Source of the DNA: SIG291 sp045543455
GTDB taxonomy: Bacteria; Bacillota; Clostridia; Lachnospirales; Lachnospiraceae
Direction: 5' to 3'
NCBI GenBank assembly: GCA_045543455.1
Contig: JAZQMK010000056.1
Location: 1-28,998 of the forward strand
Length of the DNA: 28,998 bases
The notes under the pieces are model-generated. The model worked only from the letters and a program-made list of their open reading frames with translations, was not told the DNA's origin and searched no databases. Numbering within the stretch: the first letter of the stretch is position 1; every line of letters starts with the position of its first letter. A program made the translations under genes and the position numbers. Shown here one piece after another: positions 13,633 through 22,480 of this stretch.

Positions 13633-14767
13633 AATTCATTTTATTAAGTCTTTCTTTAACTTTAAGTGCATTATTTTTGATTCTCTCATCTTCACACTCT
13701 GCCGCAATATCGATATATTTTGATATTTCTTCATATTGACCCAAAAATGCTAGCATACCACAAAGAGAAATTGCCGTAGATGCTATTCCAACCGCATCCT
13801 TTATCTGTTCTTCTTTCAAAGCCGCCTTATATTTTTCTATTGCCATCTTAGCACAATATTTAGCAAACTCTAAATCCGGAACATCCTTACTTAGCCAGTA
13901 TACATTTCTCCACAAACCACCAATCAAGGCATTGTTATTAGGATTAATATGTTCATTAATATTTATTGCCTGCAAATATTTTATAACAAGAATATCAAAT
14001 TCACTTCTTTTATCCACTCTGGATTCAAGTATTGATTTGTGTTCTTTTTCTAAAAGCTCACTAATCAGTTCAAATTCAAAATTATTCAATTTAAAGAATT
14101 CAAGATAATGATTTGAATATTTACAATATGGGCAAGAAATAATCTCTAACCAAAGCGGATCACAACCTACATATGTTATACGGCAGTCCATTTCGTAGCT
14201 TCGTTCTTCCAAAATATTTCTCTTTAAATTATTCACCGTAATAGCACGCCCACATATCGGACAAGCTTGTTTATATTGATTTATAAGCTTAGGATTCTGA
14301 TATGGTATCTTTACAGCATGTCCCATATTAAACGTTGCTGGAATTCTAAACTTCTGAATATGACGATTTTTAACAAATCTACTATTCTTATACAATTCAT
14401 CATCTAGTTTTCTTATTCTTCCACTCATATTTTCAAGCATTTGCTTGGCTATCTCCGGACACATTTCCAAGAAACTTTGAAGGTTTGTCTTATTTATGGA
14501 TACTGCTATAGTTTCCTCTAGTGCAATACAGGATGCACTACGTGGAAGATTATCAAATATAGCCATTTCACCAAAGAAATCCCCTGCATTTATCTGCGCA
14601 ACCTTTGTCAAGGTTCCTATTGCGCTTGTTATAAATATTCCAACACTTCCTGACAAAACTATGTACATTTCATTGCCTAACTGACCTTCCGTACATATAT
14701 AGGAATCTTTTAAAAACTTTTTTGGTGTAGATATTTGTTGTAATCCTAAAATTGTTTCTGCTTTCAT
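13631..14767 (-). CDS. Cyclic nucleotide-binding domain plus DUF2225 protein
   Basis: Predicted cytoplasmic sensor-like protein of 378 residues with unknown output. Residues about 10-120 form a CRP-type cyclic nucleotide-binding fold. The phosphate-binding cassette GDFFGEMAIFDNLPRSAS keeps E67 and R76, residues that usually contact the ligand. There is no helix-turn-helix after it. The rest matches DUF2225: two Cys pairs (C169/C172 in CPIC, C212/C215 in CPYC), likely a zinc site, with C195 and C202 nearby, then an all-helical C-terminal part resembling helical repeats. GGGAGG precedes the ATG. It lies 15 bases downstream of a TIM-barrel gene in one transcription unit. The domain calls are good; ligand and role are unknown. 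Confidence 0.85.
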   Translation of the reverse strand: MKAETILGLQQISTPKKFLKDSYICTEGQLGNEMYIVLSGSVGIFITSAIGTLTKVAQINAGDFFGEMAIFDNLPRSASCIALEETIAVSINKTNLQSFLEMCPEIAKQMLENMSGRIRKLDDELYKNSRFVKNRHIQKFRIPATFNMGHAVKIPYQNPKLINQYKQACPICGRAITVNNLKRNILEERSYEMDCRITYVGCDPLWLEIISCPYCKYSNHYLEFFKLNNFEFELISELLEKEHKSILESRVDKRSEFDILVIKYLQAININEHINPNNNALIGGLWRNVYWLSKDVPDLEFAKYCAKMAIEKYKAALKEEQIKDAVGIASTAISLCGMLAFLGQYEEISKYIDIAAECEDERIKNNALKVKERLNKMN

Positions 14768-14782
14768 AATATTCCTCCCAAA

Positions 14783-15556
14783 TTAGTTAAATCCTTCTAT
14801 TCTCAATTTTTCCAAAGAACGTCGCTTGTTATCCATTGTAGACGTTTCAATAAGTACCGTTGCACCATTCATATATTTTTCATAGTATTCATAAAACAAT
14901 TCTCTTGGTATTACGCCATCGCCCCATGCTAAATGTAAATCGCTTACACCATCATTATCATTAATATGTATATGCTTTACAAATGAAGATAAGGACTTCA
15001 CCCATTCTTCTAAATTCGTATCTGACAAAAATGCATGGGCCCAATCAAGGCACACACCATAGTTATTATATTTACACAAATTAAGCGAAAGCTTTTCTAA
15101 TAAATAAGGACTTGCATCAAACATATTTTCCAGATAAATATTAATATCCTTATGCTTTTGCAACTTTAAGCTCCAGTACTCTGTATTAATCTTAATCCAA
15201 TTATCTATGTAAGATTCTGAATTAAGAAATGATGTATAATTAGTATGAAAAATAACCGCTTTAGCACCAAGCTTTTTAGCTGCTGCTATGCTTTGTTCTA
15301 TTCTTAAATCTGCAATTTCTCTTATCTTTTTATCAACACTAAACGGAATCACATCAAAAAATGCACCATGGAGTGTTGTAAGCTTTGGCAGTTCTTGTTT
15401 TTTATATTCACATATAATATTTTCAACCTTTTTTTCATCATCTAATAAATCCGGTTGAAAAAAATCATTATATTCAAATCCTAAATTATATTCCTTAGAT
15501 AAATTAATACATTCCTCGTACTCTGCTTGTTCAGGTATTATAAGTAACTGTTTCAT
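14783..15556 (-). CDS. Sugar phosphate isomerase/epimerase-like TIM-barrel protein
   Basis: Member of the xylose isomerase-like/AP-endonuclease-2 TIM-barrel superfamily, 257 residues, cytoplasmic. Likely metal ligands occur in the usual order: E143 (YLENM), D171 and H174 (LDWAH), H195/H197 with D200 (HIHINDND), H208 and E237 (LIETS). The start is well fixed by AAGGAG before ATG. It is the first gene of a two-gene unit with a near-consensus promoter and precedes the CNB-DUF2225 gene. The family includes inosose, hydroxypyruvate and tagatose-type isomerases and endonuclease IV. The sequence does not let me choose a substrate. Confidence 0.82.
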   Translation of the reverse strand: MKQLLIIPEQAEYEECINLSKEYNLGFEYNDFFQPDLLDDEKKVENIICEYKKQELPKLTTLHGAFFDVIPFSVDKKIREIADLRIEQSIAAAKKLGAKAVIFHTNYTSFLNSESYIDNWIKINTEYWSLKLQKHKDINIYLENMFDASPYLLEKLSLNLCKYNNYGVCLDWAHAFLSDTNLEEWVKSLSSFVKHIHINDNDGVSDLHLAWGDGVIPRELFYEYYEKYMNGATVLIETSTMDNKRRSLEKLRIEGFN

Positions 15557-15601
15557 GTTCTTCTCCTTAGCAAAGATTTAATCGTTATAAAACTTTATAT
15601 A

Positions 15602-15630
15602 ATTATATCACAAATCTTATTTTATGTCTA
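15602..15630 (-). promoter_or_regulatory. Near-consensus promoter of the TIM-barrel/CNB unit
   Basis: On the minus strand -35 TAGACA (15625-15630, 5/6), a 17-base spacer and a perfect -10 TATAAT (15602-15607), preceded by TGA as an extended -10. It lies about 45 bases upstream of the ATG at 15556. It is the best-matching promoter in the window. Confidence 0.75.
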
Positions 15631-15653
15631 CGCTATATACTTTTCAAACAAGC

Positions 15654-15710
15654 AATAAAAGGATTTTAATTGTATCTTTTTTATATTTTCAGACACTTTC
15701 AAAATCCTTT
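15654..15710 (-). terminator. Terminator after rpe
   Basis: On the minus strand AAAGGATTTT (15701-15710) pairs perfectly with 15658-15667. Inside, GTGTCT (15691-15696) can pair with AGATAC (15672-15677, one G-U) to extend the stem. The 3' arm runs into TTTTATT. The stem is AT-rich, so termination may be leaky. It marks the end of the folD-rpe operon. Confidence 0.6.
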
Positions 15711-15720
15711 AAATTAATAA

Positions 15721-16380
15721 CTATTCAAACATTTTAAATTTTTCAAGAAATGCTTTTGTATTCTCGCCTGCATCTCCTCTAAACACGCTGGAACCTGCAA
15801 CAATCACATTCGCTCCTGCTTTACATACTTCCTCTACATTATCAAGAGTTATACCACCATCTATTTCAATATCTATATCATATCCGTTGGCATCACAAAA
15901 CTTCTTTAATTCTCTTACTTTTTCAGTCGATGTTTCAATATATTTCTGACCGCCAAATCCCGGATTAACAGACATAACCAATGCCATATCAACCATAGAA
16001 AGATATGGTTCAATTTCCGATAACTGTGTTGCCGGATTTAATGTAATTCCAGCCTTAACACCATAAGACTTAATCGCATCCAAAGTAGCCTTAACATCTT
16101 CACAGGCTTCAACATGTATTGTTATAATATCGGCACCTGATTCAACAAATTCTTTAATATAACGTATTGGTTCTTCAATCATTAAATGTACGTCAAATAC
16201 TTTATCTGTTGTCTTTCTTATTGATTTAATAACAGGCATACCATAGGATATACTTGGCACAAATAAACCATCCATTACATCAACATGAATATATTGTGCC
16301 CCAGCTTTATCTATAATAGCTATATCATCTCCCAGTTTCGCAAAATCTGCAGATAATATTGAAGGCGATAATTTTATCAT
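15721..16380 (-). CDS. rpe: Ribulose-phosphate 3-epimerase
   Basis: Cytoplasmic TIM-barrel metalloenzyme of the pentose phosphate pathway that interconverts D-ribulose 5-phosphate and D-xylulose 5-phosphate. It has 219 residues, family length. Landmarks are LSPSILSADFAKLGDD at the N-terminus, HVDVMDGLFVPSISYG (metal-binding His and Asp), FDVHLMIEEP, VMSVNPGFGGQKYI and the late IDGGITLDNV and GSSVF phosphate-binding segments. AGAGGA precedes the ATG. It starts 14 bases after rsgA and is the last gene of the operon; the rsgA-rpe order is common in Firmicutes. The thiamine pyrophosphokinase gene that often follows is not here. Confidence 0.97.
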   Translation of the reverse strand: MIKLSPSILSADFAKLGDDIAIIDKAGAQYIHVDVMDGLFVPSISYGMPVIKSIRKTTDKVFDVHLMIEEPIRYIKEFVESGADIITIHVEACEDVKATLDAIKSYGVKAGITLNPATQLSEIEPYLSMVDMALVMSVNPGFGGQKYIETSTEKVRELKKFCDANGYDIDIEIDGGITLDNVEEVCKAGANVIVAGSSVFRGDAGENTKAFLEKFKMFE

Positions 16381-16394
16381 AACATTCCTCTTTT

Positions 16395-17273
16395 CTAATA
16401 TTTCTTTTGACCTTTTATTTCATTAAATATCTCAATATAATTACGATATCTTATATCATTAATAAGACCTTTTTCCAAAGCTTCCTTTACAGCGCAATTA
16501 GGCTCTCCAATATGTACACAACCCTTAAATCTGCAGAATTGTTGATATTCTTCAAATTCACCAAAATAATCTTTTAGTTCATTTTCTTCCATATCCATAA
16601 TCATAAGCGATGTAAATCCAGGAGTATCCATAATATAAGTATCTTCATTTATATCAAATAGTTCTGAATGTCTTGTTGTATGCTTTCCTCGTTTTATTTT
16701 TTCACTTATTTGTCCTGTTTTTACCTGTACATCCGGATAAATCATATTAAGAAGTGATGACTTTCCAACACCAGATGGACCTGCGAGCACTGTAGTCTTC
16801 TTATCCAAAACCTTAAACAATTCCGCTTTTCCCTGCAAAGTTTTTGTACTTGTAAATATAACCTCATATCCGCTATTAGAGTAAATTTCCTTCAACTCGA
16901 TAATTTCTTTATCTGTTGCTATATCAGCTTTATTAAAGCAAATTGTTGTTTTTATGCCCTGTTCATCCATAAGCACTAAAAATCTTGCAAGCATACTGTG
17001 ATTCGGCAACGGATCCTTTATTGCAAATACAATCAATGCACCGTCAACATTGGATACCTGCGGTCTTATAAGTTCATTTTCTCTTTCAAGAATCTCACTT
17101 ATATTACCTATTTTATGTGCTTCATCAATTATATCAATTATTACATTATCTCCAACCAGAGGTTTAATATTTCTGTTACGAAATACACCTCTGGCCTTAC
17201 ATTCATAAATTCCTAAATCTTTTGTAGCCACATAATATGAACCAGCTACACCTTTTATTATTTTTCCTGTCAT
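16395..17273 (-). CDS. rsgA: Small-subunit-dependent ribosomal GTPase RsgA
   Basis: Circularly permuted GTPase that acts late in 30S ribosome assembly (also called YloQ/CpgA). It has 292 residues from the ATG at 17273, with AGAGGA nine bases upstream; a GTG two codons earlier is less well spaced. An N-terminal OB-fold region (about 1-70) precedes the permuted G-domain. G4 (NKAD, 114-117) comes before G1 (GPSGVGKSS, 165-173) and G3 (DTPGF, 216-220). A C-terminal zinc knuckle has C247, C252, H254 and C260. It follows pknB by five bases. In Bacillus subtilis this protein is a known substrate of the PASTA kinase PrkC, which fits the neighbourhood. Confidence 0.97.
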   Translation of the reverse strand: MTGKIIKGVAGSYYVATKDLGIYECKARGVFRNRNIKPLVGDNVIIDIIDEAHKIGNISEILERENELIRPQVSNVDGALIVFAIKDPLPNHSMLARFLVLMDEQGIKTTICFNKADIATDKEIIELKEIYSNSGYEVIFTSTKTLQGKAELFKVLDKKTTVLAGPSGVGKSSLLNMIYPDVQVKTGQISEKIKRGKHTTRHSELFDINEDTYIMDTPGFTSLMIMDMEENELKDYFGEFEEYQQFCRFKGCVHIGEPNCAVKEALEKGLINDIRYRNYIEIFNEIKGQKKY

Positions 17274-17278
17274 TTGCA

Positions 17279-19333
17279 CTATTCCTCTACTACAGTAAGT
17301 TCAACCTCTTTACTTGCTGTCTTAACAGTAGTAGTTGGAGTACCATCTTTGTCATATTCATACTTGACACTTATTTCAACAGTTACCTTTTTCATAGATT
17401 TTCCGGCGATTGTAAATTCATAAGGGAAAAGTTCCTCTTTATAATCCACATAGGATTCTGCCTTTAATATTGTCGAACCATTCTTTACAACAAACTTAAT
17501 CTGCTTGCTTGTATAAGTTTCTGGTTCTTCAATTGAAGACATAATACTATTATCAAGGCTTCCCTTATAAGAGTAAGAAGGTTCTTTACCTTTACTTATA
17601 ACATAATCAACCTTGCTACCCTTTAATACTGTTTCATCCTTTGGTGACTGTGCCATTACATAACCAGCCGGATAAATATCACTATATTCTTCTGTTACAT
17701 TTCCTGCCTGTAAACCAGCTTCATCCAAAAGAACATTTGCAGCATTTTCTGTTTTTCCTATTATATTTGGAACCTGTGTTTCTTCATCCGCCGGCATACT
17801 GCATAAATAAACTGTTATAAAGTCTCCACTCTTTATCTTAGTACCAACCTCAAGACTAGTTCTTGTTACAAGTCCAATATCAACAGTTGCAGATGGTTCA
17901 TACTGAATCTCCACTATCATTCCTATCTGTTTTTCCAAGACTTCACGCACTTCTTCAATTGTCTTACCTTCATAATTTGCAAGTGTATAAATTCTTGGAC
18001 CTTTACTTACAGTAACTATAATTGTTGTATTTGCTCTTACCGAAGTTTTAGCACTGTGAGATTGTAAAAATACATATCCTGCAGGTTGTAATTCAGAATA
18101 ATCTTCAATTGCCTGGAAGCCAAGTCCAAGACTATTTAAAGTCTTTTTAGCATCCTCTTTAGACAAACCAACAAGAGTAGGAACCAAAACTTTACCATCG
18201 TTCTTAGTCACTTCCTGTGGTGAAGTAGTTCTTACAAGCTCCGAGCCACTTGTACTGCCAATACTTCTTACAACATAAGATACAAAATAAATTGTAACAC
18301 CTATTAACAACATCACTAAAAGAATACCAAGTGCTGTAACAAGAATATCAAGAGTACTTCTGCCATCGTCCTCCTCCTCATATTCTTCTTCCTTATATTC
18401 TTCTACTTTATGTGATTTTTTTGCATTTTTATTAATTTCTGCAAGCTGTGAACTTGAAATCATAACAGTATCGTTATGTCCTTTTGTTTCACCCTGTACA
18501 ACAAATTCTCCTACAGGAACTACCAAAGACTTTTTCAAATCCGAAATAACATCTGAAATATTTTGATATCTTCTTTCAGTTCTTTTTTGTGTACATTTTT
18601 CCACTATCTTTTCAACACTAGGAGATACATTAGGATTAATCGTAGAAACCAAAGGTACTTCCTCATTTAAATGTTTTACTGCAACTGACACAGTATTCTC
18701 ACCATCAAACGGCAACTGCTTTGTAAGCATTTCAAATAACATTATACCAAATGAATATATATCACTCTTTTGGTCACTGTAACCGCCTCTGGCCTGTTCC
18801 GGTGACATATAATGCACCGAACCCATAACAGCTGAATTAATGGTGTTAGCAGTCGCTGCTCTTGCTATACCAAAATCAGCAACCTTTACTTTTCCATCCT
18901 TTGAAATTATTATATTCTGTGGTTTAATATCTCTATGGACAATACCGTGATTATGTGCAGCTTCAATACCCTGTGCCACTTGCACCGCTATACTGACAAT
19001 TTCCTTAGTTTCAATGTCCTCTCTCTTTTCAATATATTTTTTAAGAGTCACACCTTCTACAAGTTCCATTACTATATAGTGAATTCCATCCTCTTCACCT
19101 ACATCATATACATTAACAATATTTGCATGTGTTAGTCCTGCAACAGATTGAGCTTCAACCCTGAATTTAGCTACAAATGTGGTATCGCTGCTGAATTCCT
19201 GCTTAAGCACCTTTATTGCTACGAATCTGTTTAATTTATGACATTTTGCCTTATATACATCTGCCATTCCGCCAGAACCTATTTTCTCGATTATCTCATA
19301 TCTGTCGGCTATATACATTCCTTTTTTCAACAT
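17279..19333 (-). CDS. pknB: PASTA-domain Ser/Thr protein kinase (PrkC/Stk1 family)
   Basis: Membrane kinase that senses muropeptides or lipid II through extracellular PASTA repeats and controls wall synthesis, dormancy exit and translation factors. It has 684 residues. The kinase domain (about 12-270) has GSGGMADVY, K41 in VAIKVL, HRDIKPQN with D135, DFG at 153-155, and a Ser/Thr-rich activation loop before SPEQARGG. A juxtamembrane linker with an acidic run (EEYKEEEYEEEDD, 311-323) leads to one membrane span (about 328-354). Three PASTA repeats follow (about 382-446, 447-513, 517-582). The last 100 residues form an extra beta-rich extracellular domain that I do not recognise. AAAGG precedes the ATG. 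It begins four bases after prpC, its expected phosphatase. Confidence 0.96.
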   Translation of the reverse strand: MLKKGMYIADRYEIIEKIGSGGMADVYKAKCHKLNRFVAIKVLKQEFSSDTTFVAKFRVEAQSVAGLTHANIVNVYDVGEEDGIHYIVMELVEGVTLKKYIEKREDIETKEIVSIAVQVAQGIEAAHNHGIVHRDIKPQNIIISKDGKVKVADFGIARAATANTINSAVMGSVHYMSPEQARGGYSDQKSDIYSFGIMLFEMLTKQLPFDGENTVSVAVKHLNEEVPLVSTINPNVSPSVEKIVEKCTQKRTERRYQNISDVISDLKKSLVVPVGEFVVQGETKGHNDTVMISSSQLAEINKNAKKSHKVEEYKEEEYEEEDDGRSTLDILVTALGILLVMLLIGVTIYFVSYVVRSIGSTSGSELVRTTSPQEVTKNDGKVLVPTLVGLSKEDAKKTLNSLGLGFQAIEDYSELQPAGYVFLQSHSAKTSVRANTTIIVTVSKGPRIYTLANYEGKTIEEVREVLEKQIGMIVEIQYEPSATVDIGLVTRTSLEVGTKIKSGDFITVYLCSMPADEETQVPNIIGKTENAANVLLDEAGLQAGNVTEEYSDIYPAGYVMAQSPKDETVLKGSKVDYVISKGKEPSYSYKGSLDNSIMSSIEEPETYTSKQIKFVVKNGSTILKAESYVDYKEELFPYEFTIAGKSMKKVTVEISVKYEYDKDGTPTTTVKTASKEVELTVVEE

Positions 19334-19337
19334 ACGC

Positions 19338-20057
19338 TTACCTTTCTGCTATAACAACGGCTATATTATCTTTACCACCGTTTAATTTAGCTAATTCTAT
19401 TAATTTTAATACTTTTTCTTCAATGCTTATATCTGTTTTTATAACATCCTTAATCGTTTCATCCGTAACCATATTAGTAAGTCCGTCAGAACAAATAAGC
19501 AAGTTATCATTCTCGCCAAATTCCACTTCAAAAAAATCAGGAATAACTTCTGCTTCACTTCCTACAGCTCGTGTTATTACATTCTTTTTTTCAATACACT
19601 TTGGATCATTTCTATCTAATTCTCCTCGACTTACCATTTCTTCAACCCACGAGTGATCTCTGGTAATCTGAGTTATATTATCATTAATTACATATAATCG
19701 GCTGTCTCCCACATTTGCCACGTACAAATATTCTTCAAATACAGTAGCAATAACCATTGTGGTTCCCATTCCTTCATAATTAATGTCTTCTAAAGATTTT
19801 TCATAAACATCCTTATTAACCATCTTAATCACTTCATCCATTATTATTACAGGATGCTTACAAGGATTTATCTTTATGTATTCAATAACCTTTTCTACAG
19901 CATAGCGAGAAGCTAAGTCTCCTGCATTATGTCCACCCATACCGTCTGCCACTATATAAAGATTATTCAAATTACCAATTTGTTCGTCAGTAGCATATAT
20001 ATAATCCTGATTTATATTACGTATGCTACCTATATCAGTACTAGCATATGACTTCAT
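19338..20057 (-). CDS. prpC: PP2C-type Ser/Thr protein phosphatase (PrpC/Stp)
   Basis: Metal-dependent (Mn/Mg) cytoplasmic phosphatase that reverses PASTA-kinase phosphorylation. It has 239 residues, the bacterial Stp length. PP2C metal-binding motifs are present: NINQDYI with D18, VADGMGGHNAGDLAS with D38-G39, ANVGDSRLYVI, LLICSDGLTNMV and GGKDNIAVV near the C-terminus. It is followed four bases later by the kinase gene, the conserved phosphatase-kinase pair. It starts 15 bases after rlmN and belongs to the same long operon. Confidence 0.96.
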   Translation of the reverse strand: MKSYASTDIGSIRNINQDYIYATDEQIGNLNNLYIVADGMGGHNAGDLASRYAVEKVIEYIKINPCKHPVIIMDEVIKMVNKDVYEKSLEDINYEGMGTTMVIATVFEEYLYVANVGDSRLYVINDNITQITRDHSWVEEMVSRGELDRNDPKCIEKKNVITRAVGSEAEVIPDFFEVEFGENDNLLICSDGLTNMVTDETIKDVIKTDISIEEKVLKLIELAKLNGGKDNIAVVIAER

Positions 20058-20072
20058 ACTTTATTCCTACCT

Positions 20073-21119
20073 TTACTGTTCATCATGATTATCTTTATAA
20101 CTTTTTCTTAACTGCCCACAGGCACCTTGTATATCTCTTCCCATCTCTCTTCTTATGGTAACATTTATTCCATTTTTTTCAAGTACATTTTTAAACTGAT
20201 GTACAAATTCTATTTTTGTCTCCTTGTAATCCCTTTCTTTTATAGGATTAACAGGTATTAAATTAATATGACAATTCATACCTTTTACCAATGCGGATAA
20301 TTCATTGGCATTATCTATAGAATCATTTACACCTCTTACCAGGCTATATTCGAAACTAATTCTTCTCTTAGTTTTATCGTAATAATTTTTACATGCCTCA
20401 ATAAGCTGCGCTATTGAATATTTGTTAGCTATAGGCATCATTGTTTTTCTTATCTCATCATTTGGTGCATGCAAGGATATTGCTAAAGTTATCTGCAATC
20501 TGCTTTCTGCCAAAAGATTAATTTTATCTACAAGTCCACAGGTTGATAAGGTTATGTTACGGGCACTTATATTTAAGCCTTCTTCACTATTAAGAAGCTT
20601 AATAAACTTTAAAATATTGTCATAATTATCTAAAGGTTCACCAGAACCCATAACCACTACATTTGATATTCTCTCTCCTGTTATTGCACTGATTCTGTAT
20701 ATTTGTTCTATAATCTCTGATGCTGTAAGATTACGTTCTAAACCATCAAGTGTAGAAGCGCAGAAACGGCACCCCATACGACAGCCCACCTGCGAAGAAA
20801 CACATACTGAGTTGCCATGCTTATATCTCATAAAAACACTTTCAATTACATTACCATCCTTTAGACGAAACAAAAATTTCTTTGTTCCATCCATTGCGGA
20901 TGTAAGCTCTTTTATTGGCTCAAGTACAGTTATTTCACACTGACTGCTTAATTTTTGACGAAGCTCTTTTGAAATATTAGTCATTTCCTCAAAATCCGTA
21001 ACAAGTTTTCCATGTAACCATGTATAAATCTGCTTTGCCCTAAATTTCTTGTCCTGTATACTAACAATATATTCTTCAAGTTCTTCCAAATCCATAGATT
21101 TTATATCTATTTTTTCCAT
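20073..21119 (-). CDS. rlmN: Dual-specificity rRNA/tRNA adenine-C2 methyltransferase RlmN
   Basis: Radical SAM enzyme that methylates C2 of A2503 in 23S rRNA and A37 of some tRNAs. It has 348 residues. The [4Fe-4S] motif is C113-RMG-C117-RF-C120. C106, seven residues before the first cluster Cys, and C334 in GACGQL match the two catalytic Cys of the family by spacing. GSGEPLDNYDN and ISLHAPND are further conserved blocks. The RlmN-type start is supported by TAATG overlap with the rsmB stop codon. Cfr, the resistance relative, is less likely because the gene is embedded in the housekeeping rsmB-rlmN-prpC order. Confidence 0.96.
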   Translation of the reverse strand: MEKIDIKSMDLEELEEYIVSIQDKKFRAKQIYTWLHGKLVTDFEEMTNISKELRQKLSSQCEITVLEPIKELTSAMDGTKKFLFRLKDGNVIESVFMRYKHGNSVCVSSQVGCRMGCRFCASTLDGLERNLTASEIIEQIYRISAITGERISNVVVMGSGEPLDNYDNILKFIKLLNSEEGLNISARNITLSTCGLVDKINLLAESRLQITLAISLHAPNDEIRKTMMPIANKYSIAQLIEACKNYYDKTKRRISFEYSLVRGVNDSIDNANELSALVKGMNCHINLIPVNPIKERDYKETKIEFVHQFKNVLEKNGINVTIRREMGRDIQGACGQLRKSYKDNHDEQ

Positions 21120-22480
21120 TACTTTATCCTTCTTAATCTTGCTATAAAAAATCCGTCACATTTGTGAACGCCCGGCAACAACTGTATGTAACCTTCTTTA
21201 GTTGTTTCAGAATGTAATTCCTCAGGAATATAATCATCTATGCTCTCTAAAACAAAGCCATACTTTTTTGTAAACCATCGTACATTATTAATATTTTCAT
21301 CTTCATTTATTGTACAGGTACTGTAAATGAGGTGCCCGCCTACTTTTACATACTGATTTACAACAGAAAGTATATTTCTTTGTAGCTTAACTAATTCTTC
21401 CTGTTTTTCTTCAGACATATTATATCTTATATCGCCTTTTCTTCCCATTATTCCCAAGCCTGAGCATGGCAAATCAGCTATAAGTATATCAGCCTTTTCA
21501 TAGTCTGCCTCATCTTCAATAAGAGCATCCTTTACAAGAGCTGTGGCATTATTAAGCTTACATCTTTCTATATTTTCGCGAATAAGTTCTACCTTATTTT
21601 TTGAAACATCTCTTGCTTCAACATAACCTGTATCATCTAAAAGTTCAGCTATATGCAAAGTTTTTCCACCTGGAGCTGCACATACATCAACAACATATGC
21701 GCCCTTCTTAGGAGCTGCCACCATACCAACCAGCATAGAACTAACATCCTGTATTGAAAATGAACCCTCTAAAAAGCTGTCCATATCTTCAAGATAATTA
21801 TAATCATCTATATTAAGTCCGTATGGCACATATGGTGCCTCGCTATAACTTACATTTTCATTATCAAGCTTTTTCTTAAGTTCAGCTAAGCTGTTTACAT
21901 TTAAATTACATCTTATAGTAGTCTTTTTTTCTTTATCAAATGCCTTTAACATTGCTTCTATTTGTTCATAAGAATATGTCTTTTTCCATTTAGTTATAAT
22001 CCACATAGGCATAGAATACAAAACAGACAAATAATATTCCTCATCCTTTTCCCTGTCAGGTTTAGGAATATTATCCTTATCTCTTAAAATATTACGAAGA
22101 ATGCCATTAACAAAGCCTTTCAAGCTTGAAAATCCACGTTTCCCAGCCAGCTTAACAGCTTCATTACATATAGCAAATTCCTTTACGCTTTCCATATAAA
22201 CAATCTGATATACAGCCATTCTTAAAATATTTCTTATTACTGGCTTTAATCTTTTAACCTTCACAGTTGAATAAAGCCCGATAATATAGTCGATGCTAAT
22301 CATTTTTTCTATTGTGCCTTGTGAAACTCTGTCAATAAATGCCCTGTCCTGCTTTGACAAATATTGATATTTCTTTAAAGCACTGCTTATGACTATATGG
22401 CTGTACTGCTCATTTTCTAAAACCTCAATAAGTATATCTAATATTATCTCCCGTGTATTAACTGTTTTAGAATTAATCAC
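21119..22480 (-). CDS. rsmB: 16S rRNA (cytosine(967)-C(5))-methyltransferase RsmB
   Basis: SAM-dependent m5C methyltransferase acting on 16S rRNA. It has 453 residues from a GTG at 22480. GGAGG lies eight bases before this GTG, while the in-frame ATG at 22495 has no ribosome site. An N-terminal NusB-like RNA-binding helical domain (about 1-130) is followed by the Rossmann methyltransferase domain with DVCAAPGGKT, DLPCSGLG (first catalytic Cys) and YSTCTINEDEN (second Cys). The first codons overlap the preceding metallopeptidase gene by eight bases (GTGATTAA), which predicts translational coupling. The stop overlaps the rlmN start as TAATG. Confidence 0.95.
   Translation of the reverse strand: MINSKTVNTREIILDILIEVLENEQYSHIVISSALKKYQYLSKQDRAFIDRVSQGTIEKMISIDYIIGLYSTVKVKRLKPVIRNILRMAVYQIVYMESVKEFAICNEAVKLAGKRGFSSLKGFVNGILRNILRDKDNIPKPDREKDEEYYLSVLYSMPMWIITKWKKTYSYEQIEAMLKAFDKEKKTTIRCNLNVNSLAELKKKLDNENVSYSEAPYVPYGLNIDDYNYLEDMDSFLEGSFSIQDVSSMLVGMVAAPKKGAYVVDVCAAPGGKTLHIAELLDDTGYVEARDVSKNKVELIRENIERCKLNNATALVKDALIEDEADYEKADILIADLPCSGLGIMGRKGDIRYNMSEEKQEELVKLQRNILSVVNQYVKVGGHLIYSTCTINEDENINNVRWFTKKYGFVLESIDDYIPEELHSETTKEGYIQLLPGVHKCDGFFIARLRRIK

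Noticed and set aside
20073..21119. Cfr-type resistance methyltransferase
   Set aside because: The gene sits in the conserved rsmB-rlmN-prpC-pknB order and reads as housekeeping RlmN.
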